Positions 42,270 through 51,801 of a stretch of 64,000 nucleotides of DNA are shown piece after piece. The notes under the pieces were generated by a model, which ran no database searches, was not told where the DNA came from, and was given only the letters and a program-made list of their open reading frames with translations. Position 1 is the first letter of the stretch. Each line of letters begins with the position of its first letter. Origin of the DNA: Fluviicola taffensis DSM 16823 (GTDB lineage: Bacteria > Bacteroidota > Bacteroidia > Flavobacteriales_D > Crocinitomicaceae); the NCBI RefSeq assembly GCF_000194605.1, contig NC_015321.1, positions 1,240,001 to 1,304,000 on the forward strand. The letters run 5' to 3'. The position numbers and the translations under genes were made by a program.

Positions 42270-45200
42270 AACCCTTCGATATCCAACTTCCGCATTGCTA
42301 TGAATGATTTAAGCACTCGTTCTCCAACACCTGGAACATCCACATGAATCAAGTAAACCCCACTTGCAACTGGAATACCGATATTATTAGTCAATGCCCA
42401 GTCTATAAAAGTAACATCATAATCCTTCTTAAATTGATTAACAAGCTTGCCTGAAGTAGTATAAATGGTAACTGTACATGTTTTAGGGAGATTGATAATT
42501 TTTATGCGATTATCGACTTTACTCCGCTCGTATTCGGAAAATGCATAGTAAGGATTTGGAACAACATTGATTAAATCCAATGCGCTTGCCAAAGCATCTC
42601 TACTTCCTGTCGTGGTTTGTAAATCATTCATCGACCAAGAATACATTGGTTTACCTCCATTAAGTCCCGTTGCTGTAAAATCAGCATATTGCTTGTTTAC
42701 TCGCAATTTCAATCGTGCTGTGGACTCCAAAACGCTATGACCTGGTGCTGTAATCGTGTTAGCAATCCACATCAAACTTGTATACAATTTCTTGTAGGAA
42801 GTATTTGTTGCTATTTGGAATTGATCGTAAACCCACGTGTTCGTGCCATCGTAATAAGGACAACCCTCATTGTTGATGTTTACTCCAAATACCCAAATCG
42901 GTTGGTTACCTCCATTTACATACAACCCATTTCCGTCTGTCTGTCTGCTTGATGGATTCCAAACCATGTCTGCTCCATTGTCTCCTCCTAAGAACGAATT
43001 CTCTCCAAAAGCCATGTGCAAACGTGCGCCTGTTTCCAAATCAATTGCATAACCTGGGAACCAACCCATACCTGTAGTTGGAGTTCCGTCAGGATTTCCA
43101 TTCTTGTCTACTGATGCGGATGCCCGAGGACGACCTGGTAAACCTCCTCCTTGATTCAAATTCGCATCGCGACCTAGTTCTACAACCACACAACGAGTCC
43201 ATTTTGTCTTATCTGGAGTCATAACGATATCTACGCTAGGTAACGATTTGATCGATGCATTAGTACGAGCAATCGGTATTCCTCCATAATTTGTCGGATA
43301 AGCCAATGGCATGAAATCACATTGGTAACCTGTCAACTTGTGTGGACCTACTCCCCCACCCAATAATTTGTTGTACTTCTCCTTTGGATCAAGACCTATC
43401 TCATCGGAGAAACAACATGGATTCAAATAACTCGCGCCTCCCCAAGTATCACAATCTGTTGCTTGAACAGGGGCATAAGTCCCCGTTCGTAACCAGTTTC
43501 TTGGTGTCAAGGATGCATCATCTTCTACAAAATCCAACCACCGCTTTGTGGAATCTGAATACGAAATCGACGAAGACAAGGGATCTGTGTACAAATAAAA
43601 AGCTGAATTAGGTGCTACAGGGTAGTAGTACTTATCTTGGAAAATCTCAATCGAAACTCCCCATTTGGGAACTACCTGCTCATTCCCTTGTTTAATCGTT
43701 ACATCAGATGTTACGGAATCCAATAAATTACCCCCTTCTGTATCATACCTGTTAATAACCCAACTAGATGTGTCAATTCCTTTAATCTCGGTAATTCCAT
43801 TTCCTGAAACACCAACATAATTACGGAATTTACACTCAAAGTAACCGCCTACAACATTCAAGGGATCAACAACTTTCACATTGATTGGACCGCCATTGTA
43901 GTCATACTCCAATTTATCTTTGAAGCCATTAGCTACAATCGCATCCTCAGATGCTGTTGTTAATTCCAAGGATCTAGAACCATTTCCTGTTCCGTCTAGA
44001 CGCGTAATACGTGGCGTAATTCCATAGGAAGCTAAATGCATGGTTCCCATCGATTCTGGTGACGGGTCATGAGGAATCAATTCCAATACTTTTACTTCGC
44101 CAATAGCAGCTTTTCGACTTCCCAAAAATGGTTTTTTCTGTCCGTCTAAAGCATTTGGATCTGTGGGATCATAGCTTTTATAATTGTTGTGAGCATAAGA
44201 TATCGCCATGTAATAATAGCGCTTGAAATTAATGAGTCTTCTATCTCCTGACGCGAATAAATCCTCTGTCACTCTAAAAGAGTGACGTATTCCTAAATCA
44301 GCCCCAACTACTTTTTCTACTGGAAAAGTAGCTAGCAAATTCTCATCAAATTCAAAATTTATTAATCGTTTTACTCCGTCCTTAATATCTACTTGAGCAA
44401 CTAATCGAGCCTTTGTTTGATCTTCCAAATCAGAAACACTCACATTCGATTTGTATAGCTGATAAATCAGATATCCTTGAAAGCGGTAATTCTTATCAGC
44501 AGTTGAATCTGTTGCAACAATCAAGGGATCAAACTCCATATAATCTTCCCGTTCATTATTTGAAGCCGAATTGTTCGAAAGATAAAGTATTAATTCATTC
44601 TTTAATTCCTGACCACTCATATCAGGAGCGTGCGGACCTTCTAATACGCGGAAGCAATTTTCAAAGAGGGCTTGAGCTTTATCATCAGCTACTCGCAAGG
44701 TATTTACAGATTCAAATGGACCACCACCTAATGATCTTGCCCAAACCATACCAACCGTAATGTTATTAACTGCACCTGGCTTTAATATAAACGGACCTGC
44801 AGATTGTAAAAACCGTCTGTCGTAAGGTAAATTATTTGCCGTTTCTTCTGTCCAATCAGGCTGTGGAATTCCACCTGTTCCCCAACCCAATGGATCAGTA
44901 TCATCTGGGAACATAAAATCACACGTTACACTTGGATTAACTGTTGGATCAGAAATATGACCATTACCTCCATAATAAAACGGCGTATTATCTTTCCATC
45001 TTCCTCTTAAAAAACAATAATAATGAAAAGCACTAGTTGGATCCGTTTGATTTGGACTCGTTCCTGCACCAGCATTTATGTAGTATAAAAATCGCCGCAT
45101 TCCAAAACGTTCATTATCCACAATACCATCTCCGTAACCGATTCCGTTCAGTGCTTCACCTGCACCAATCCCATAGCTATTATCGATAGAATCATTGTCT

Positions 45201-46282
45201 TGATAAGGACCTTCAAAAAAATCTACCCCAGCTGCTGGCGGATTTGCTCCATATCCATAAAACCCTTGATTTTCGCCATCGTAAGAATCTCCATTGTAGA
45301 AATATCCAAGGCCACGGCTAACGTCACAGCCCACATAATCATCAAAAGGATCACCCAATGCGCCATCAACAAAAACCCCGAAATAAGTTTCAAATAAAGT
45401 TTGCGTTCCACGATTAATCAATTCATAATTGTAGAAAGTCATGTTGTTAACATCATCATTCGTAGCAAATGCAAAAGCTTGCGCTCTAATTTCCATTCCA
45501 ATTGGTTCACCTTGTGATTCCGTATGAATATTTCCTTTATCATTCATCACCCACCACATATTGAAATCACCATATAGTGAAACTCGTCTATCTGTCTTAC
45601 AATTTTTCGTCCCATTAATGTCGTACCAAGGATAATCTCCTTCTTGCCACTCATATTCACCATCATTATCTCTGTCAAAAAAAGGTGCCAAGTTGTAATC
45701 TTGACCCTTTGAAACATCTCCATGAGCTGGCCAATTTTTAATAAAATCGGGAACCTGATAATTGGGGAAGTTTGTTGTCTGTAAGTTTGTTCCGTTTTGT
45801 TGGTCTAAAACACCCGCATTATACCAAGCGTCAAATTGTTTCACAACATCTTTACTCGAAGTGAAATGATTGTCGTATTTCAAACATTCATCAGCATCTA
45901 TTTCTGCGGTACCATTAGCTAGTGGACCCGTCCAATAATCCTGTCCTGTTCGGTAACGCAATGCTGCTAATTTCAATTGTCCATTCACATCTGTTCCACC
46001 AAGCCAAAGAGCTGAAGTGAAAAAACACATGATTTTCGAATTTTTAGGAATCTCATATTGCGAGAAATTTTGACCTGGAACTTGCCATAAATTACCTGCT
46101 GTATGAACCATAGCCCGCACATTATTGTAGTCTATGAAGGTTGTCTTGCTTGCTGGAGCACAACTCGCTGCTTTCGTTTGAATGGTTTTCTGAATCTTAC
46201 TCTCTCCAATATAAACCTGAGAAAACACTGATTTTGTTCCTAACAAAAAACAAATAATCACTAATACTCGCATTTCTTTCAT
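42266..46282 (-). CDS. Very large secreted protein with FlgD/T9SS-like C-terminal domain
   Basis: 1338 residues: signal peptide (MRVLVIICFLLGTKSVFSQ), a long body rich in Gly, Asn and aromatic residues with many Asp/Asn-Gly turns (DRDNDGEYEWQEGDYPWYD may bind calcium) and a C-terminal region with NVVPNPYYAFSEYERS, VTIYTTSGKLVNQFKKDYD and GIPVASGVYLIHVDVPG, a FlgD-like Ig/T9SS sorting domain that would anchor it at the cell surface. I recognise no enzyme domain. Homologues of this size with the same NVVPNPYYAFSEYE start of the tail are common in the phylum. Two ATGs (46282, 46273) are possible starts. Confidence 0.82.
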   Translation of the reverse strand: MKEMRVLVIICFLLGTKSVFSQVYIGESKIQKTIQTKAASCAPASKTTFIDYNNVRAMVHTAGNLWQVPGQNFSQYEIPKNSKIMCFFTSALWLGGTDVNGQLKLAALRYRTGQDYWTGPLANGTAEIDADECLKYDNHFTSSKDVVKQFDAWYNAGVLDQQNGTNLQTTNFPNYQVPDFIKNWPAHGDVSKGQDYNLAPFFDRDNDGEYEWQEGDYPWYDINGTKNCKTDRRVSLYGDFNMWWVMNDKGNIHTESQGEPIGMEIRAQAFAFATNDDVNNMTFYNYELINRGTQTLFETYFGVFVDGALGDPFDDYVGCDVSRGLGYFYNGDSYDGENQGFYGYGANPPAAGVDFFEGPYQDNDSIDNSYGIGAGEALNGIGYGDGIVDNERFGMRRFLYYINAGAGTSPNQTDPTSAFHYYCFLRGRWKDNTPFYYGGNGHISDPTVNPSVTCDFMFPDDTDPLGWGTGGIPQPDWTEETANNLPYDRRFLQSAGPFILKPGAVNNITVGMVWARSLGGGPFESVNTLRVADDKAQALFENCFRVLEGPHAPDMSGQELKNELILYLSNNSASNNEREDYMEFDPLIVATDSTADKNYRFQGYLIYQLYKSNVSVSDLEDQTKARLVAQVDIKDGVKRLINFEFDENLLATFPVEKVVGADLGIRHSFRVTEDLFASGDRRLINFKRYYYMAISYAHNNYKSYDPTDPNALDGQKKPFLGSRKAAIGEVKVLELIPHDPSPESMGTMHLASYGITPRITRLDGTGNGSRSLELTTASEDAIVANGFKDKLEYDYNGGPINVKVVDPLNVVGGYFECKFRNYVGVSGNGITEIKGIDTSSWVINRYDTEGGNLLDSVTSDVTIKQGNEQVVPKWGVSIEIFQDKYYYPVAPNSAFYLYTDPLSSSISYSDSTKRWLDFVEDDASLTPRNWLRTGTYAPVQATDCDTWGGASYLNPCCFSDEIGLDPKEKYNKLLGGGVGPHKLTGYQCDFMPLAYPTNYGGIPIARTNASIKSLPSVDIVMTPDKTKWTRCVVVELGRDANLNQGGGLPGRPRASASVDKNGNPDGTPTTGMGWFPGYAIDLETGARLHMAFGENSFLGGDNGADMVWNPSSRQTDGNGLYVNGGNQPIWVFGVNINNEGCPYYDGTNTWVYDQFQIATNTSYKKLYTSLMWIANTITAPGHSVLESTARLKLRVNKQYADFTATGLNGGKPMYSWSMNDLQTTTGSRDALASALDLINVVPNPYYAFSEYERSKVDNRIKIINLPKTCTVTIYTTSGKLVNQFKKDYDVTFIDWALTNNIGIPVASGVYLIHVDVPGVGERVLKSFIAMRKLDIEGF

Positions 46283-46304
46283 AAATAGTTGGAGTGAAGA
46301 TACT

Positions 46305-46312
46305 CAAAAATA
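46305..46312 (-). promoter_or_regulatory. -7 box of the large secreted-protein gene
   Basis: On the minus strand TATTTTTG lies 22 bases before the start codon at 46282. The nearest -33 TTG gives a 23-base spacer and sits within the ncRNA terminator hairpin. Confidence 0.45.
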
Positions 46313-46319
46313 TACAGCT

Positions 46320-46514
46320 ATAAAAAAGCAGAATACAAGGAAACGAATTGCCTTATATTCTGCTTATCTAACCGACTATGGGTAATTTATGTAGCGTAAA
46401 AGTAATTACTCCAGAAGGAAACGAAAACCAACTTACCTAAAACTAACCTATTATGAAACAACCCTTCTGTGAGTAAAACTTTGCTTTGAACAACAGATAT
46501 AATGTGTAATCTGA
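46320..46514 (-). ncRNA. Candidate small RNA, about 195 bases, rod-like fold
   Basis: The 386-base gap 46283-46668 holds a complete minus-strand transcription unit without an ORF: promoter at 46550-46520, about 150 bases, and a terminator hairpin ending in six Ts. Inside, complementary arms (plus-strand 46393-46418 and 46463-46486) form an interrupted rod: CAGAAGG/CCTTCTG, a one-base bulge, TTACTC/GAGTAA, a small internal loop, AAAGT/ACTTT, then AGC/GCT. The reading frames across it are short and lack start sites with support. It could be a trans-acting sRNA, a 6S-like RNA, or the long leader of the secreted-protein gene. Confidence 0.5.
46326..46365 (-). terminator. Intrinsic terminator of the candidate small RNA
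   Basis: On the minus strand AAGCAGAATATAAGG pairs with CCTTGTATTCTGCTT (one mismatch) around ten bases, followed by TTTTTTATA. It lies upstream of the secreted-protein start, so it ends a transcript that began further right. Confidence 0.8.
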
Positions 46515-46519
46515 TAGAG

Positions 46520-46550
46520 CAAAAGTAGCTTTAGAACTGTTGTAAACAAA
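46520..46550 (-). promoter_or_regulatory. Promoter of the candidate small RNA
   Basis: On the minus strand TTTG (46550-46547), 19 bases, then TACTTTTG (46527-46520): an exact consensus match, lying over 230 bases from any start codon. Confidence 0.75.
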
Positions 46551-46668
46551 TACCTGAAAAGGTTGTTTTTGACTACTTGGAAGAAGGTAAGGGGAGTAAC
46601 GGAATTTTTGAGAGACTGAAGACAGCAGACCAAAGAACAACTATTTTATATCTAAGGTCTTAAGTCTT

Positions 46669-47952
46669 TTAACGCTTCCAGCAAATCACTTTCTCGAAAT
46701 CAATCAACAACTGATAGATTCCATTGAACTTGTTGAAACTCAATTCTTCGTAAGTATCATACACATCGTGGTAATGCTTATTTGGTCCCATGGTATACAT
46801 GAAGAATGCTGGAACACCTTTTTGAGTAAAGAAATAATGATCTGAATTGGCTGCTGCTCCTCTCGAAGCCACTTTTGGCAAATATTGTTGCTTTTCATTG
46901 ATGGATTTCAACACTTCAAACTGCTCTGGAAATAAGGTCGCATTTACAACTGTTGCACCTTCTTCTCCACTTCCCATAATATCGAGATTGAACAAAAACT
47001 GAATATCTTTTAATGGAAAAACAGGATTCTCAGTGTAATATTTACTTCCGAGCAAACCTACTTCTTCTCCAGCAAATGCGATGAAAACAATGTTTACATT
47101 CGATGGATTTTTCACGTAATAACGAGCCATTTCCAATAAGAGAGCAGTTCCTGAAGCATTATCATTTCCACCTGGGAAATAAGCTTCTTGTCCCATTTGA
47201 CCGAGATGATCGTAATGTGCGCTGAAGACGAAATAGTTCTTCGATTTCTTCTTTGCAGGAACATAAGCAATGACATTTCTTGCCGTGTGATTCACAACCT
47301 TCGCATCTATTTTCACTTTGAAAACCCACTCATCCAATGATGCATCTAAAGCACTTGACTGAACTTGAAGTAATGCAAATTGGCGCTGTTCCTGACTCAC
47401 ACTCCACGTAAATTTTGTGTCCGTCAATTCAATAATTGGCATGGATGAACCCAAACTTTTTGCCAATTCTTGGGCTTTTTTTAAGGTATCTCCTTTCCAC
47501 AAGCTAAAATGAAATGCAAAACTCACTCCTGCTTTCGAACCACCTATTGATGCCTGACTAATCTTATTTTTCAAACTTTTCGGTTTGAATAAATCATCTG
47601 TGGTGATGCGAAAAACTCTTAGACTGTCTTTGTAAAACATCGGACAAGAAGGATCAACCACAAACTCTTTTCCAGGGACAAGCACTTTTCCATTTACGGA
47701 AACAGCCATGTTATTTGAGAATGTATTGACTTTAAATTGAAAAGGTTGAAAAGGAGTGTTCTTAAAAAATTGACATCCCATTTTCTCGAATTCATCAGCA
47801 ATAAAACTTGAAGCAATTGAATCACCTCCATTCACATATCCGCGACCATGAAATGATGGAGAACATAATTTTTCAGCGGTCAAACGACCTTGCTCAACTT
47901 GAGCAAAACCAAGTACTGGAAGAAAGAACAGAAGGTGAAGAATCTTATGCAT
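46669..47952 (-). CDS. M28-family zinc aminopeptidase, secreted
   Basis: 427 residues with a signal peptide (MHKILHLLFFLPVLGFAQ). The M28 metal site is complete: His246 and Asp248 (SAHYDHLG), Asp264 (GGNDNASG), Glu296-Glu297 (AGEEVGLLG), Asp324 (FNLDIMG) and His395 (NKHYHDVYD). About 200 residues before the catalytic part carry a PA-like insert. Likely hydrolyses peptides in the periplasm or outside. Overlaps the Glu-rich gene upstream by eight bases, so the two form an operon. Confidence 0.92.
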   Translation of the reverse strand: MHKILHLLFFLPVLGFAQVEQGRLTAEKLCSPSFHGRGYVNGGDSIASSFIADEFEKMGCQFFKNTPFQPFQFKVNTFSNNMAVSVNGKVLVPGKEFVVDPSCPMFYKDSLRVFRITTDDLFKPKSLKNKISQASIGGSKAGVSFAFHFSLWKGDTLKKAQELAKSLGSSMPIIELTDTKFTWSVSQEQRQFALLQVQSSALDASLDEWVFKVKIDAKVVNHTARNVIAYVPAKKKSKNYFVFSAHYDHLGQMGQEAYFPGGNDNASGTALLLEMARYYVKNPSNVNIVFIAFAGEEVGLLGSKYYTENPVFPLKDIQFLFNLDIMGSGEEGATVVNATLFPEQFEVLKSINEKQQYLPKVASRGAAANSDHYFFTQKGVPAFFMYTMGPNKHYHDVYDTYEELSFNKFNGIYQLLIDFEKVICWKR

Positions 47953-48766
47953 ATTTGCGCTCTACTTTTTGAATTAACTCAATTGCCAATTGACTTTCAG
48001 AATCCCAATGATACTTATTGGCGTAACTACTTACCAAAGACCTTGCCTCTTCTTTTGATGGGATTGTTTCCAATTGCTCAATCAAGTTATTGAATTCATC
48101 GTTTGAGCCATTGAACAACTCTTGAATAATTTGCAAACGTTCGTTGAATCCGAAAGCACCTTTCAATGTTTCCAAGCGCACCGACATCAATCGAGCGGCC
48201 AAGGTTCCATCATTGTTATTTAACTTTCCATAAATCGAATGCAAATTTTGCCCAATTTCAGGAGAAGCAACAAATATTGGTTCTGGTTCAGGAACTACTG
48301 GAGAACCCATATTAGCTTCGTAACGTATTTCTTCTTTTTCCTCTTCAACTACTGGAGGAGCAAATGGTACAACCTCATCCTCCGCAGCTATTTCAACTTC
48401 AGAAGTTGGCAACTTTTCGACTTTAGCAGATTCTTCAACTCCCATTTCAAAGGCAATTTCATCTTCTACCTCTTCATCCAAATCCATTGCAAATAAATCA
48501 AAGGATGCCTCTTCTTGCACTTCTGAATTCTCTAATTCAATTTCTGGTTCAGCAATCGATTCAAGTTCAACCTCTTCTTTCGAAACTGCTGTAACAGGAT
48601 TCCCATAAACTGATGATTCGTATGCTTTGTAACGCAAAATAATTGCGCGCTCATTCAATTGATTGGTAGCTGCGGCAAAAGCTTCCAACTCTCCAAGAGT
48701 AGCTTCTCCCGACTTTATTTTGAGTAATAAAACAGCAATTTCTTCGATTAATGCGTGCATTTCCAT
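47945..48766 (-). CDS. Glu-rich protein of unknown function
   Basis: 273 residues: an N-terminal helical part (IEEIAVLLLKIKSGEATLGELEAFAAATNQL), a long acidic Glu/Pro-rich linker (about 60-170) and a C-terminal helical domain (RLETLKGAFGFNERLQIIQELFNGSNDEFNNLIEQLETIP) ending in KVERKYA. The C-terminal domain recurs in many Bacteroidota proteins of unknown function (recollection). No signal peptide, so cytoplasmic. Two ATGs (48766, 48760) are possible starts. Coupled to the M28 peptidase gene. Confidence 0.7.
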   Translation of the reverse strand: MEMHALIEEIAVLLLKIKSGEATLGELEAFAAATNQLNERAIILRYKAYESSVYGNPVTAVSKEEVELESIAEPEIELENSEVQEEASFDLFAMDLDEEVEDEIAFEMGVEESAKVEKLPTSEVEIAAEDEVVPFAPPVVEEEKEEIRYEANMGSPVVPEPEPIFVASPEIGQNLHSIYGKLNNNDGTLAARLMSVRLETLKGAFGFNERLQIIQELFNGSNDEFNNLIEQLETIPSKEEARSLVSSYANKYHWDSESQLAIELIQKVERKYA

Positions 48767-48901
48767 ATTTCTTGTGTTTCAGAATTTTTCAACATTTGAC
48801 AAAACTTGTAAACTCTCGTGTATTTAGACCCCAAGAAATGACAATTTTTGCAGTATAAAATTACGATTCAAGTAACACATTTTTGTTCCAAAATCGAATA
48901 G

Positions 48902-48930
48902 TTGTTTATAGTGAATTGTTGATAACCTTG
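48902..48930 (+). promoter_or_regulatory. Promoter of tdk, implying a leaderless transcript
   Basis: TTG at 48902-48904, 18 bases, then TAACCTTG at 48923-48930 (one mismatch to TAnnTTTG). Exactly four bases (AAAA) precede the ATG at 48935, as at murI. Confidence 0.5.
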
Positions 48931-48934
48931 AAAA

Positions 48935-49513
48935 ATGATGTTTTTAGAGCAAATTCCTTCTGAAGCAAGACAAAACGGATGGATTGAAGTGATCTGCGGA
49001 TCGATGTTTTCTGGAAAAACGGAAGAATTAATCCGTCGGTTGAAACGGGTCGAATTTGCCCAACAAAAGCTAATTCTTTTCAAGCCAGCGATTGACAATC
49101 GCTATCACGAAGAACAAGTGGTTAGCCATAAAGGATCTTCCTTGGAGGCAATTCCGGTGAAGGATTCATCTGAAATTATCAAGCATTGGAAAAAAGAACG
49201 TATTGTAGCTATTGATGAAGCTCAGTTTTTTGACGCTGGTTTGGTTCAGGTTTGTGCGAATTTAGCGAAACAAGGTGTCCGCGTAATTATTGCTGGGTTG
49301 GATATGGATTATTTGGGTAAACCTTTCGGGCCAATGCCAGACCTTTTGTGCATGGCAGAATATGTAACAAAAGTGCACGCCATTTGCGTTTCATGTGGTA
49401 ACTTAGCACAGTACTCACATCGAACAACAAAGGACGAAGGACAAGTATTGGTTGGAGCCGTTGAAAAATACGAACCTCTTTGTCGCAGTTGTTACAATAA
49501 AATTGAGCATTGA
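48935..49513 (+). CDS. tdk: Thymidine kinase
   Basis: Salvage enzyme that phosphorylates thymidine. The 192 residues show the P-loop ICGSMFSGKTEEL, FKPAIDNRY, the Walker B region VAIDEAQFFD, the lasso loop GLDMDYLGKPFGP and two zinc-binding Cys pairs (CVSCGN and CRSC). Start may be 48935 or the next codon (48938). The stop overlaps the TTG start of murF-alr. Confidence 0.95.
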   Translation: MMFLEQIPSEARQNGWIEVICGSMFSGKTEELIRRLKRVEFAQQKLILFKPAIDNRYHEEQVVSHKGSSLEAIPVKDSSEIIKHWKKERIVAIDEAQFFDAGLVQVCANLAKQGVRVIIAGLDMDYLGKPFGPMPDLLCMAEYVTKVHAICVSCGNLAQYSHRTTKDEGQVLVGAVEKYEPLCRSCYNKIEH

Positions 49514-51798
49514 GATTAAATTATTCCATTGAGGCGTGTGCATCCATTTTTGAAGCAACAATAATTGGTTCCAGTTCAGAATCAATCACGCATATTTACT
49601 TTGATTCCCGCAAAATTCAACAAGCTAACGGAGCATTGTTTTTTGCACTTTCTGGTCATTCAAGATCTGGAAATGAATTCATTGAGAATGCCTATCAACA
49701 AGGTATTCGCTTTTTTGTGATTGCGAAAAATGCTTCTTCAAAATTTCACCCAGATGCCCTTTATTTTCAAGTGGAAGAACCTTTAACTGCTCTTCAACAA
49801 TTAGCAACTCATCATCGGAAACAATATACTTATCCAGTTGTTGCCATCACAGGAAGTGTTGGAAAAACAACTTTCAAAGAATGGATTTTCCATTGTATTT
49901 CAGATAAATTCAAAGTAGTTCGAAGTCCAAAAAGTTTCAACTCACAAATTGGCGTTGCTTTGTCTCTGTTGGAAATGCATGAGAATGCGTCCATTGCTTT
50001 TATTGAAGCTGGAATTTCTAAGCCTGGTGAAATGAAAATTCTCCGCGATATGATTCAGCCCGACTTTGGTATTTTCACCGCATTTGGAAAAGCACATCGT
50101 GAAAATTTTGCAGATAATGAAGAACATTTACTGGAAAAATGGACGCTTTTTCGTGAATGCAAATTGGCATTTATTCCACATACTTTTGCTGATTTAGAAA
50201 ACAGATTACCTGGAAATTTTCAGGTTTGTGAATCTTATGAAAACCACCATTTTCCAATTGGATATAGCGGAATGTTAGGTGTTTTGAAAACATTTTTGGC
50301 CTATTTGCAATTTGAATCTCACCAAATTCTAGAGCGAATTAATTCACTTCCAACCCTTGCTTTACGCATGGAAGTTTTTGAAGGAGTCAATGGAAATACA
50401 ATCATCAATGACACATACAATTTAGATTTCGATGCTTTAAGTGAAGCTTTAATTTATCAACGTCAATTGGCACCAACCAAAAAACGAATTGTAGTCATTG
50501 GTTTATCTGAAAAACATGCGCATGAGCGATTGGAAATTGAGAAACTAATCACTTCCTTCAATCCAGATGAGTTTCATTTTATCCCAGAAGGAAAATCGAT
50601 TCCCTGGGAAAATTTTCACAATGCAGTGGTTCTTGTTAAAGCACATCGAGATCGCGCATTTGAACACGAAGTAGCAAGAGGAAAAGCCTTGAAACACCGA
50701 ACAATTGTTGAGATTAACCTCAGTGCGATCAAACACAATGTTTCTTTTTACCAATCCAGAATACCAAAAGAGGTGAAAATTTTGGCGATGGTAAAAGCAT
50801 CTTCATACGGTTCTGGCGCAGATAAAGTAGCTCCTTTTTTACAACAAAGCGGCATTCGAAATTTTGGAGTTGCCTTTGCAGATGAAGGTGTGGAATTGCG
50901 GAAAGCAGGAATTGGAATTTCATCTTCAATTGTAGTCATGAATCCAGATCCAGAGCACAGTGACTTGATTATTGAATACCGGTTGGAACCCGCTATTTAT
51001 TCCTTCGAGCAATTGGATGAATTTATAACGGCTTTGATCCACAAACAAATTTCAGCCTATCCCATTCATTTGAAATTTGATACAGGAATGCATCGATTGG
51101 GTTTTGCACCCAGTGATAAAGAACGTATTTTGGCGATTATCAATTCACAGCCAGAAGTGAAAATTCAAGGAATTTACTCGCATTTAGCAGATGCTGACAA
51201 TCCAATTCACAGCGAATTCACACAAAAACAATTAACCTCTTTTGAAAGCATTGTTTCCTATTTCAGAACCAATAGTTCGGATTCATTTTTGGCACATATT
51301 CTCAATTCAGAAGGCTCTTTGCGCTATCCGGAAAGCTGTTACGATATGATTCGCTTGGGAATCTCTATGTACGGCTACACCGAAAACAACCAATTGAAAG
51401 CTTCTTTACAAGGAAGTGTTTCTTGGTATAGTTCCATTTCACAAATCAAAGCTGTTCCAAAAGGAGATTTCATTGGTTACGGAATATCCTATCAAGCAAT
51501 CGAAGATATGACCATAGCTATCATCCCCGTTGGCTACGCAGATGGTTTTAGACGTAGTTTAAGTAACGGAAAGGGTTCTGTGTTCATTCATGGAATTAAG
51601 TGTCCCGTTGTAGGTCGCGTATGCATGGATATGATTATGGTCGATATCAGTTCGGTGGATGCGAAGATCAATGATTCAGTGGAAATTATCGGACAAAATC
51701 AACCCATGGAAGTTTTTGCTAAGTCGATGGAAACCATTCCGTATGAAGTTATGACAGGATTATCGAAACGGATGCACCGGGTTTATGTGGAGGAATAA
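49510..51798 (+). CDS. Bifunctional MurF / alanine racemase fusion
   Basis: 762 residues. The N-terminal half (about 1-390) is MurF, which adds D-Ala-D-Ala to UDP-MurNAc-tripeptide (FDSRKIQQANGALFFALSGHSRSGNEF in order, P-loop GSVGKTTFKEW near 117). The C-terminal half is a PLP alanine racemase, with Lys429 in MVKASSYGSGAD and the GISMYGY tyrosine region near 620, plus GRVCMDMIMVD. The fusion is known in Bacteroidota and lets one chain make and use D-alanine. The only fitting start is TTG at 49510, overlapping the tdk stop. Confidence 0.93.
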   Translation: MRLNYSIEACASIFEATIIGSSSESITHIYFDSRKIQQANGALFFALSGHSRSGNEFIENAYQQGIRFFVIAKNASSKFHPDALYFQVEEPLTALQQLATHHRKQYTYPVVAITGSVGKTTFKEWIFHCISDKFKVVRSPKSFNSQIGVALSLLEMHENASIAFIEAGISKPGEMKILRDMIQPDFGIFTAFGKAHRENFADNEEHLLEKWTLFRECKLAFIPHTFADLENRLPGNFQVCESYENHHFPIGYSGMLGVLKTFLAYLQFESHQILERINSLPTLALRMEVFEGVNGNTIINDTYNLDFDALSEALIYQRQLAPTKKRIVVIGLSEKHAHERLEIEKLITSFNPDEFHFIPEGKSIPWENFHNAVVLVKAHRDRAFEHEVARGKALKHRTIVEINLSAIKHNVSFYQSRIPKEVKILAMVKASSYGSGADKVAPFLQQSGIRNFGVAFADEGVELRKAGIGISSSIVVMNPDPEHSDLIIEYRLEPAIYSFEQLDEFITALIHKQISAYPIHLKFDTGMHRLGFAPSDKERILAIINSQPEVKIQGIYSHLADADNPIHSEFTQKQLTSFESIVSYFRTNSSDSFLAHILNSEGSLRYPESCYDMIRLGISMYGYTENNQLKASLQGSVSWYSSISQIKAVPKGDFIGYGISYQAIEDMTIAIIPVGYADGFRRSLSNGKGSVFIHGIKCPVVGRVCMDMIMVDISSVDAKINDSVEIIGQNQPMEVFAKSMETIPYEVMTGLSKRMHRVYVEE

Positions 51799-51801
51799 TA
51801 G

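Noticed and set aside
46443-46640. Two overlapping minus-strand frames of 60-65 codons at the candidate small RNA
   Set aside because: They start upstream of or across the promoter, are hydrophobic or low complexity, and have no support as genes.
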